From Brumimicrobium sp965656195 (GTDB lineage: Bacteria; Bacteroidota; Bacteroidia; Flavobacteriales_D; Crocinitomicaceae), in the NCBI GenBank assembly GCA_965656195.1, contig CBFHJL010000001.1:1-64000 (forward strand): 64,000 nucleotides of DNA. Reading direction: 5' to 3'. Below are positions 1 to 6,267 of this stretch, piece by piece. Every line of letters starts with the position of its first letter. Positions within the stretch are counted from its first letter, which is position 1. The position numbers and the translations under genes are program-made. Below the pieces are notes generated by a model. It searched no databases, had not been told where the DNA came from, and saw nothing but the letters and a program-made list of their open reading frames with translations.

Positions 1-616
1 AGTAGCCTAAACCAATTGAAAAAGTATAACAGATTTGAGATGATCCTGAGTTCGAAGGAGTAATGACAGTTTCATCAGTGTTTTTTAAATAAGTAAAACC
101 AACTCCTCCTTGAAGATTAAAAAAAAGACTTTTAGTTATTTTCCCTCTGAATAGCAAACCGAATGTATTGTCAAAAGAAAAGACTGGACCAAATTCATGA
201 TCTTGAATGGTGACAGCATAATCTTCTATCACCTGAGGTTCAGGTGCGATAGGAGTATAAATCTGAAAAAGTTTAATGTAGGTATTCATGGAAGCTAAAC
301 TTCCTCTATACACTCCGTACAAATCAAAGTGTGAATTTCTGTATAATCTATATCCTATGCTATACTGAAAACCGAAATGTTGAATAGTATTCGCTGGCGC
401 TCCTCTGTTCCTATAAAAACTATTAAATGGTATTGTCTTCTTGTCGATGCCAGGATAATAAACAGCTCCGATTGAAAAAAAGTACCTTTTGATTTGATAG
501 TCAAAATCCACACTTACATTCTTTCCTACATAAACAGCGTTATAGTTTACTTTAATCGATGATTGAGTCATTGAAAAGAGAGGTACAAACAGAAATACAA
601 ATGAAAAACTTCTCAT
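1..616 (-). CDS. Outer-membrane beta-barrel-like protein, 3' part cut by the window edge
   Basis: An uninterrupted reading frame starts at an ATG (614-616, minus strand) and runs 205 codons off the left edge with no stop. The N-terminus (MRSFSFVFLFVPLFSMTQS) is a plausible Sec signal peptide ending near the TQS. The mature part alternates aromatic and polar residues in short strands (FFSIGAVYY, FGFQYSIGYRLY, LFFNLQGGVGFTYL, CYTFSIGLGY), as in small 8- to 12-stranded outer-membrane barrels. I recognise no named family. It shares strand and style with the two envelope genes to its right, and palindrome-rich DNA separates them. Start choice is firm because no earlier in-frame ATG is seen; function is unknown. 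Confidence 0.65.
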   Translation of the reverse strand, partial: MRSFSFVFLFVPLFSMTQSSIKVNYNAVYVGKNVSVDFDYQIKRYFFSIGAVYYPGIDKKTIPFNSFYRNRGAPANTIQHFGFQYSIGYRLYRNSHFDLYGVYRGSLASMNTYIKLFQIYTPIAPEPQVIEDYAVTIQDHEFGPVFSFDNTFGLLFRGKITKSLFFNLQGGVGFTYLKNTDETVITPSNSGSSQICYTFSIGLGY

Positions 617-926
617 TTAGCGGCGGAAATAGTTCTGAGATATTCAACGGTACTAATCCGCACATATTATATAAAGCAATAATGAATGTGCTTTCGATTG
701 CTCACAACGGTCCTTAGCTATGCTCTCGCTGCTATCTTTTAAAATTAAGCATTAATTTGAAAAGAGGATTGATTGAGTTTGGATGATTGTTCAAACAAGA
801 GCAGATGGTGCAGTGGAGTATAGGTTGTGTTATAAGCACCCTACTGACTTTAGTTTAAGTTTGAATAACGTGAAATAATAAATAATTCAAACTTTTTGGA
901 GTGTTTTTAGCATTTGCTTTAAGAAA
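617..926. other. Non-coding gap with AACGGT repeats and two hairpins
   Basis: No gene is visible in these 310 bases. The hexamer AACGGT occurs twice (646-651, 706-711), flanking an imperfect hairpin GCACAT (660-665)/ATGTGC (686-691). A second, perfect 10-bp hairpin pairs 857-866 (AAGTTTGAAT) with 885-894 (ATTCAAACTT) around an 18-base loop. It lies just beyond the 3' end of the minus-strand gene ending at 927 but lacks the T-run expected of an intrinsic terminator for that gene. The AACGGT core also occurs in the larger gap at 2634-2639, which suggests a repeat family spacing these orphan genes. Confidence 0.5.
857..894. repeat. 10-bp perfect inverted repeat
   Basis: Arms 857-866 and 885-894 are exact reverse complements with an 18-base AT-rich loop. 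It sits 33 bases past the stop of the lipoprotein gene ending at 927. It may act as a weak 3' stem protecting that transcript, or belong to the palindromic spacers of this segment. Confidence 0.5.
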
Positions 927-1352
927 TTATTCAATATAAGTATCTGGTCGGAACTCATAAAAAATACGATACTCACCATGAGGTCGTTCAAGTTCAATAT
1001 CCTGAAAGCCTACGGTATTCTCTTCTTCCGAATAAAAAACATCTATCGCTACGATCGTTTTACCCGTAGTATCATTGTTGGAGGGAACAAATCCCATGAT
1101 GGTAAAACAGTCGCTATCATAACCTGAGTCTAATTGGTAAGAGTAATTACCAGTTCCACTGTTTTCCAAAGGAAATTTAGAACCTTGAGGTTCTCCTGGG
1201 CCTGGCTCGCAGCTGTCGTACAAATAAAAGTCATCTACAGAAAGGTTGGAGCTGGCTTGAATTGTAATTGCATTACCGGTTAGATCTTTTTTACAGCTTG
1301 TTGCTGTGAAAAGAAGTATAATTATTGGTAAGACCCGAAGTTTATTTTTCAT
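927..1352 (-). CDS. Hypothetical lipoprotein, 141 aa
   Basis: The N-terminus MKNKLRVLPIIILLFTATSCKKD is a type II signal peptide with lipobox TATSC and Cys20 as the lipid anchor, so the protein is membrane-attached (KK after Cys does not decide which membrane). The remaining ~120 residues are acidic and rich in beta-prone stretches, with no family I can name. Its ATG overlaps the 3' end of the upstream barrel-like gene (1342-2073) by 11 bases, so the two are translationally coupled and probably work together, for instance as a barrel plus associated lipoprotein. That pairing is inference from gene order only. Confidence 0.7.
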   Translation of the reverse strand: MKNKLRVLPIIILLFTATSCKKDLTGNAITIQASSNLSVDDFYLYDSCEPGPGEPQGSKFPLENSGTGNYSYQLDSGYDSDCFTIMGFVPSNNDTTGKTIVAIDVFYSEEENTVGFQDIELERPHGEYRIFYEFRPDTYIE

Positions 1353-2073
1353 TATTTTGATCTTTTTGCGGGAAGGTGTAGCCTAGATTAACTCCAAATA
1401 AAAACAGGTTCTGTGAAGGAAACAAAACAAAACCTTCATTAAAAGGGGAAAAACTAATTGATGGACTAATGAAAAAATCATGAATATGATAACGGTAGAT
1501 TAGAGAAAAAACTAAATTTCTATTTTCTTTTAAAAACTTATTTCTATAACCGATCCTTTGAAAATCAATATTCGGGGAGAATTCTTTGGTTGAAACTGTT
1601 GGTTCATAATTATCAATTTCACTTGATGGAACTGAATAAGAATTCTTTGTTTGATAACCCTTTTTAATTGAAACATTATTTACAAAATATTGATCATAAC
1701 TAATTTTAAAAAGAATATTGGTTAAGGGGGTTATTTCAAACTGATAACCTAAAGACAGACCCAACCTGTAGGTTTGAATATTTATTTCATTTTCTGAAAT
1801 ATATTCTGTAAAGCTATTTTCATTAGAACCATTTATTCTATTGTTAGATATATAATTAATTTTTTGAAGGTCTATCCCACTGTTCAAAGAAACTAAAACT
1901 TTATTAGTAAAGATATATTCATTCACCAAGTTTACTCTGTGGGAATTATTAAAATTTTTTCTTTGAGTAACTGGAATTGTATATGTTCCAAAATCATAAC
2001 CTGTTTGAATATTCCATTGACCTATAAGACCCAGTGGAAGTAATATGAATAAAATTAAACTCTTTGTGGTCAT
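1342..2073 (-). CDS. Hypothetical outer-membrane beta-barrel protein, 243 aa
   Basis: A signal peptide (MTTKSLILFILLPLGLIGQ) is followed by amphipathic strands typical of porin-like barrels: YRLGLSLGYQFEI, ILFKISYDQYFV, NLVFSLIYRYHIHDFFISP and the terminal LFLFGVNLGYTF. The chain ends in a hydrophilic tail rather than the usual aromatic residue. Very rich in Asn, Ile, Tyr and Lys, reflecting AT-rich codons; by eye the gene is more AT-rich than the core genes to the right. It overlaps the lipoprotein gene downstream by 11 bases. The attC-like hairpin at 2097-2131 lies just upstream of its start. No specific transport role can be assigned. Confidence 0.65.
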   Translation of the reverse strand: MTTKSLILFILLPLGLIGQWNIQTGYDFGTYTIPVTQRKNFNNSHRVNLVNEYIFTNKVLVSLNSGIDLQKINYISNNRINGSNENSFTEYISENEINIQTYRLGLSLGYQFEITPLTNILFKISYDQYFVNNVSIKKGYQTKNSYSVPSSEIDNYEPTVSTKEFSPNIDFQRIGYRNKFLKENRNLVFSLIYRYHIHDFFISPSISFSPFNEGFVLFPSQNLFLFGVNLGYTFPQKDQNNEK

Positions 2074-2086
2074 GTTTCAGTTGCTT

Positions 2087-2147
2087 ATAACGTTATGCTT
2101 ATAGGCGGTCGCGTCAGTGCCGTCTATAAGCTGTTACTGTTAGTTAT
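2087..2147. repeat. attC-like imperfect palindrome
   Basis: A 12-bp stem with one G-T wobble pairs GCTTATAGGCGG (2097-2108) with CCGTCTATAAGC (2120-2131) around an 11-base loop. It is flanked by an outer ATAAC (2087-2091) complementary to GTTAT (2143-2147), with GTTA also at 2139-2142, and unequal spacers on the two sides. AAC...GTT boundary boxes, asymmetric spacers and a strong inner stem give the architecture of integron attC sites. The sequence does not match the RYYYAAC/GTTRRRY consensus exactly, so this is a resemblance and not a call of a canonical attC. It lies 14 bases upstream of the ATG at 2073. Confidence 0.5.
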
Positions 2148-2193
2148 TCTTTGCTTAAAAGTAAGAAATACTTTTACCATCTCATAGAATAAC
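2143..2193. repeat. Two nested perfect hairpins
   Basis: Outer arms GTTATTCT (2143-2150) and AGAATAAC (2186-2193) are exact complements. They enclose a second perfect 7-bp stem, AAAAGTA (2157-2163)/TACTTTT (2169-2175). The outer arm overlaps the GTTAT box of the neighbouring attC-like palindrome, so both belong to the same structured spacer. Confidence 0.5.
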
Positions 2194-2352
2194 GATGTTC
2201 GGTTATGCGCCCCAGCCTTAGCTGTCTAATTAAATCCACTTTTATCTTATGTTTTTTCTATCAATTATTTTTAGAAATCCTTCTAGGAAGAGTTGATGGA
2301 TAAATCGGTTCGGGGTAATCCTCTTAATCTTTTCATCTTTTGATCCTACGCC

Positions 2353-2481
2353 CTGGGGTGTGCCTTCTTGACAATGTCAAATTTAAGCAGTATCTTAAAT
2401 AAAGTCTGGCGACGTGTCAACGTCTACAAATCGCGATTTGAACGCTGCCAAGCGCACCAGACTTTAAAAGACACACCCCAG
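2353..2481 (-). other. Highly structured 129-nt multibranched element (ncRNA or folded recombination site)
   Basis: Nearly all bases can pair in one consistent fold. The outermost stem pairs 2353-2368 with 2466-2481: it begins CTGGGGTGTG/CACACCCCAG, and its two mismatches are C-A on the plus strand but G-U on the minus strand. Inside come hairpin 1 (TTGAC/GTCAA, 2368-2380), hairpin 2 (ATTTAAG/CTTAAAT, 2381-2400) and a 10-bp stem TAAAGTCTGG (2400-2409)/CCAGACTTTA (2457-2466). That stem closes three hairpins in a cloverleaf-like junction: GACGT/ACGTC (2411-2424), CAAAT/ATTTG (2427-2440) and CGCT/AGCG (2443-2454). Wobble placement suggests the minus strand, the strand of the recombinase upstream, is the folded molecule. 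It has no anticodon or CCA logic, so it is not a tRNA; no known RNA family is recognised. Confidence 0.6.
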
Positions 2482-2573
2482 AACTACACATACAACTGAT
2501 GATATACTAGAATAATCCCCCGAACTGAAATGAGATAAAAGTGACCCAAGCGTTTAACCGAATGAACAGTAAC

Positions 2574-2640
2574 TTGTATATAGGAGTCACTAATATACAA
2601 ATTATGATCGTTATATGGTGAAAATGGGTATATAACGGTC
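2574..2640. repeat. Two adjacent strong hairpins at the 3' side of the recombinase gene
   Basis: Hairpin one pairs TTGTATAT (2574-2581) with ATATACAA (2593-2600) perfectly. Hairpin two pairs GATCGTTATAT (2606-2616) with ATATAACGGTC (2630-2640), 11 bp with one G-T wobble, and carries the AACGGT core also found at 646 and 706. They start 24 bases past the recombinase stop. Neither has a T-run for termination, so recombination-site or spacer-repeat roles are at least as likely. Confidence 0.5.
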
Positions 2641-2664
2641 ATTGCTTTAATGATATGTGATCGA

Positions 2665-3786
2665 TTATATCTCTAAATCGTCTAAGGGACTAATCACTTT
2701 TCTGCTGTCTTCGCTCGTAACAAGAGTGTAGATTTGAGTGGTCTTAGGGCTGTTGTGTCCTAATAGTTCTTGAATGTATCTAAGATTCACACCTTGCTCG
2801 AGTAAATGGGTGGCATATGAGTGTCTCAAATTGTGAAGCCTTACATTCTTTGAAATTCCAGCTCGATTCACTGCTCTGTGAAATACTTTTCGTAAACTCG
2901 TTTTTGAATACTTTCCTTCTCCATCACCACTATTAAATAAAAAACGCTTTGGTCTATACTCAATGTAATACTCACGAAGATGTGGTAAAAGCTTTTGTGA
3001 TAAAGGAACGTAGCGGTCTTTCGAACCTTTTGCATTCCGAATATGAATAACCATACGTTCTGAGTCGATGTCACTTACTTGCATGTTAATAAGTTCGCCT
3101 GAGCGCAGCCCGCAAGAGTAAATCAATGTGAGCATGCACTTGTGCTTTAAATTAGTAGTGTTTTTAAGCATCTTTTCAACCTCTGATTTACTGAGTATAA
3201 CAGGGAGACGATAGGCTGAACGCGGTCTTTCTAAAAGTGAGAAATCGATATTTACGTGTGTAAATACATGTATGAATAATCGAATAGCGTTGATTACAAT
3301 ATTCTGATAAGAAGCAGATCTATTATTGCGTATGATATACTGATCATTGAAATCCTCTATGTCTTGATTACAAATCTCATGAGGTGTCTGTTTTCCAGAA
3401 AATCTTAAAAATACGGCAAGACTTGTTGTGTATGAATTAATACTCGAAGCACTATACCTTCTTACACGCATATATTTTTTCAGTTGTTCAACCATGTGCA
3501 ACTGCGAATTATTTAATTCTGGTAATTGGCTTGATGATGTTTTTTGTCTCTCAGAAACTTTTGTTTTTTCTATCTCGACTAAAGCTATACCTTGAAAATA
3601 CTTCTTTAATCTCTCTATCGTATTCGCATGATGCTCTACATACCAAGCTCCATTCGTTTTGCTGAATTGTCGACCGGGAAAATTTCGGAGATGATTGACA
3701 AGCTCTAAATTATAATGAAAATAAAAAAATAGACATTCTTGATTTCGATGTACGTGCCGTTTTAGGACGATCGTGGGTAAGTTCAT
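2665..3786 (-). CDS. Tyrosine recombinase (Xer/integron-integrase-like) with extra N-terminal domain, 373 aa
   Basis: Site-specific recombinase that would cut and rejoin DNA through a tyrosine. Residues 1-70 form an additional small domain (VLKRHVHRN..., WYV at 48-50) seen in my recollection at the front of many Bacteroidetes integrases. A SAM-like core-binding domain (~95-180) and the catalytic domain (~190-365) follow. Catalytic residues are all present: Arg228 (CGLRSGE), Lys253/256, His318 and Arg321 (HNLRHSY), His344 (LLGHNSPKTT) and Tyr353. The tail VISPLDDL resembles the SPLDxL end of integron integrases, but the IntI-specific insertion before the HxxR box is missing. It abuts palindrome-rich DNA on its 3' side and core gene pbpC on its 5' side, so it marks the edge of an accessory segment. 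Start ATG at 3786. Confidence 0.92.
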   Translation of the reverse strand: MNLPTIVLKRHVHRNQECLFFYFHYNLELVNHLRNFPGRQFSKTNGAWYVEHHANTIERLKKYFQGIALVEIEKTKVSERQKTSSSQLPELNNSQLHMVEQLKKYMRVRRYSASSINSYTTSLAVFLRFSGKQTPHEICNQDIEDFNDQYIIRNNRSASYQNIVINAIRLFIHVFTHVNIDFSLLERPRSAYRLPVILSKSEVEKMLKNTTNLKHKCMLTLIYSCGLRSGELINMQVSDIDSERMVIHIRNAKGSKDRYVPLSQKLLPHLREYYIEYRPKRFLFNSGDGEGKYSKTSLRKVFHRAVNRAGISKNVRLHNLRHSYATHLLEQGVNLRYIQELLGHNSPKTTQIYTLVTSEDSRKVISPLDDLEI

Positions 3787-3852
3787 ATACGTTGATTTAG
3801 GTTATTTCCTAATTAAGATAATGAAATACATTTTATCAAACCAAGCTAATCT

Positions 3853-3881
3853 AAAAAAAAAAATGCAGCGTTTTAGATGCA
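3853..3881 (-). terminator. Intrinsic terminator of pbpC
   Basis: On the minus strand TGCATC (3876-3881) pairs with GCTGCA (3864-3869) with one mismatch, followed by eleven T residues (3853-3863). It begins four bases after the pbpC stop codon. Confidence 0.6.
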
Positions 3882-3884
3882 GTG

Positions 3885-6263
3885 TTAATCCTCATCGTTG
3901 TTGTTCAAAACCATGAATCGAACGGTTTCCTCATTTCCTTCTTCATCAATAACTGTTAGGCGATGCTCGCCTTCAGAAGGGGTATAGTTCATCTTGTGTA
4001 TGGATGAGGTGGAACCGAGGTAAACGTCATCAATATGCCAAAATAATGTGCTGGATGAATTTTGGTGCGCGGCTTCCAAAACGATCTCATTTTTATCTCC
4101 ATCAAGATCTCGTATCCCCACGATGTTGGCTCCTTGCTTTGGATATACAATGGCAAAATCTTGTTGACTACTTTGAGATTGACATGTGGGGTGGAATGGA
4201 GGTAGTCCGCGGTAAGATGGATGTGTGGTTTGATAGTACCAACCTTGTAAAGCGGGTAAAACAAAACGTGTTACGAGTTTTGTGTCCTGACCATTAACGC
4301 ATTGAATGTTATAGCGAAATCGTTCCTGCTGATCAGTCAGTATCGTTTGATGATAAGTGCAAGAAGGAGAGCGTAATGCATTTTTATGTACCTGAACTTC
4401 TTTGATCTGATCGCAGTCCTCTGCTGCTCGGTGACCACTTTGTTTACAGATCTTTATTTTTGTTAACTCGTCGAATGGTGCAGTGAACCATTTTACATCT
4501 TGACTTAAGGCGGAGAAAACATCAAATAAAATCGGACCTGCTGTGCTGCTACCAATCAATCCTGGTCTCCCTTCTCCTGAGGCATTTCCTACCCAGACGC
4601 CTACAACATAGCGCGGCGTGCATCCAATGGCCCAAGCATCTCTATTTCCAAAACTGGTTCCTGTTTTCCAGGCTACTTTGCGAGAGGATGAAAAGTTCTG
4701 CCAAGACGATTCTGCTGCTGGACGATTCACGTTCAACATGGCTTCGAAAACTTCAAATATAGCTCCTGCATCTAGCTTTGTGGATGAACGTGTTAAGGTG
4801 GTGTCCCTGGATGCTGAAAGTTCCCAATCTACTGGATTCCATGTGGTAGTTGAATACTTATTTGTTGCGTTGTGAAGTGAGAGTGTCTTGACCATCCCTG
4901 CATACGCGTGACAAACATCCCAAAGTGAAGATTCGGCGCCTCCTAAAATGAGGGATAATCCATAGTGATCTGCTGTATTGTCTACATAGCGCTGATCAAG
5001 CTGTTGCAAGAGGTAAAGAAATTTTTCTACTCCATATTCTTCGAGTAGATGAACTGCTGGTATGTTTAGAGATCGAGACAATGCATCTTTTACGGGGACT
5101 GCTCCGTCGTGGGTTTTGTCAAAGTTTTTTGGAGCGAAATTGTCAAAGCGCAAAGGAACATCAGGTATCAGCATGTCATTATGGATTTGACCTTCCTGCA
5201 TCATAGCAGAGTAGAGGAAAGGCTTTAATAGACTGCCTGTGCTTCTTCTTGCATGGATTACATTGACATAAGGATCATGCTCTTTTGCTGTAGCGCTGTT
5301 ACCGATGTAAGATCTTACTTTATTCTCTTTTGTATCAATGATTAATAATGCTGCATTGTGAATATAATTCTTGTCCAATCGATGTTGATGTCGGCGAAGC
5401 AATTGCGTCATTTTCTCTTGTAAGTTCGCATTTAGCGTTGTTTGGATGCGTTCTCCAGCTCTTCCATCAACAAGAACTTTCTGTAATAAATGATCAGCCA
5501 GCATTGGAAGTGGGTTAGGTGCTGCTACCAAAGGTTCTTCGGTTGACAGGATATAGGTCATTGAGTCAATCACTTCATTCTCGTATAGCTTCTTTAATAC
5601 AAAGTCACGTTTCTTTTTTAATACATTCCGATTCTTGCCGGGGTGAATGAGTCCTGGCGCATTGGGTAAAACGGCAAGTGTCGCGTTCTGTGACCAAGAC
5701 AGTTGATGTGGTGGTAATTGATAGTATCTCCACGATGCGGCTTCTAGTCCTACAACATTTCCTCCGAAGGGTGCATTCGAGACGTAATGTTGTAATATTT
5801 CTTTTTTAGAGTATCTGACTTCCAGTCGGTAAGCCCATATCATTTCAATGAATTTATTAAGTAGTGTTCTGTCAGAATTACGAGACATTCGTGCTACTTG
5901 CATGGTCAAAGTACTTCCGCCACTCACAATTTTACCGGCAGTGAAATTTTGATACATTGCCCGCGCGATAGAAGTGAAATCGACGCCCCAATGCGAGTGA
6001 AATTCTTCATCCTCAAAGGCAATGATGGCTTGCTCAAATTTATAGGGCACACTATCAATTGCAGGAAAACGCCATTGTCCATCATCAGCAATTTTGGCGT
6101 TAAGTAGATCGCCTTCGGCACTGATGATCACTGTCGATTTTGGAGTGTCGAATAGGCGCTCTGGTAAACAATACAAAAAGTATACGGCAAACAATGCCAG
6201 CCCATAGTAGAAAAGCGTTCGACGTTTGAAATAGAAGAAATAGCCTCCTACTTTGAGCTGCAT
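3885..6263 (-). CDS. pbpC: Penicillin-binding protein 1C (bifunctional glycosyltransferase/transpeptidase), 792 aa
   Basis: Class A-type peptidoglycan synthase anchored by one N-terminal membrane segment (~16-34). The GT51 domain has the catalytic Glu84 region (AFEDEEFHSHWG) and GGSTLTMQ (115-122). The transpeptidase domain shows SLLK (Ser344, Lys347), SLN (398-400) and KTG (533-535). The last ~150 residues match the extra C-terminal domain of PBP1C proteins. I chose ATG 6263 (MQLKVGGYFF), five bases past the stop of the upstream alpha-2-macroglobulin gene. An earlier in-frame start at 6344 would overlap that gene by 77 bases and add an unlikely hydrophilic leader. PbpC and alpha-2-macroglobulin genes are paired in many bacteria. 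Confidence 0.95.
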   Translation of the reverse strand: MQLKVGGYFFYFKRRTLFYYGLALFAVYFLYCLPERLFDTPKSTVIISAEGDLLNAKIADDGQWRFPAIDSVPYKFEQAIIAFEDEEFHSHWGVDFTSIARAMYQNFTAGKIVSGGSTLTMQVARMSRNSDRTLLNKFIEMIWAYRLEVRYSKKEILQHYVSNAPFGGNVVGLEAASWRYYQLPPHQLSWSQNATLAVLPNAPGLIHPGKNRNVLKKKRDFVLKKLYENEVIDSMTYILSTEEPLVAAPNPLPMLADHLLQKVLVDGRAGERIQTTLNANLQEKMTQLLRRHQHRLDKNYIHNAALLIIDTKENKVRSYIGNSATAKEHDPYVNVIHARRSTGSLLKPFLYSAMMQEGQIHNDMLIPDVPLRFDNFAPKNFDKTHDGAVPVKDALSRSLNIPAVHLLEEYGVEKFLYLLQQLDQRYVDNTADHYGLSLILGGAESSLWDVCHAYAGMVKTLSLHNATNKYSTTTWNPVDWELSASRDTTLTRSSTKLDAGAIFEVFEAMLNVNRPAAESSWQNFSSSRKVAWKTGTSFGNRDAWAIGCTPRYVVGVWVGNASGEGRPGLIGSSTAGPILFDVFSALSQDVKWFTAPFDELTKIKICKQSGHRAAEDCDQIKEVQVHKNALRSPSCTYHQTILTDQQERFRYNIQCVNGQDTKLVTRFVLPALQGWYYQTTHPSYRGLPPFHPTCQSQSSQQDFAIVYPKQGANIVGIRDLDGDKNEIVLEAAHQNSSSTLFWHIDDVYLGSTSSIHKMNYTPSEGEHRLTVIDEEGNEETVRFMVLNNNDED

Positions 6264-6267
6264 AGTT

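Noticed and set aside
2400..2466. tRNA or tRNA-like gene
   Set aside because: The cloverleaf-like junction lacks T-loop, D-loop and anticodon-loop sequence rules; arm lengths are wrong.
2353..2481. Small transposon with terminal inverted repeats
   Set aside because: No flanking target-site duplication is seen beside the CTGGGGTGTG and CACACCCCAG ends; retained only as an alternative.
2496..2512. Hammerhead-ribozyme-like CTGATGA...GAA
   Set aside because: The stem II it would need (TATACTA) pairs only two bases and stems I and III are not found; likely chance in AT-rich DNA.
2665..3786. Calling the recombinase an integron integrase IntI
   Set aside because: The IntI-specific insertion before the HxxR box is absent, so only a resemblance is claimed.
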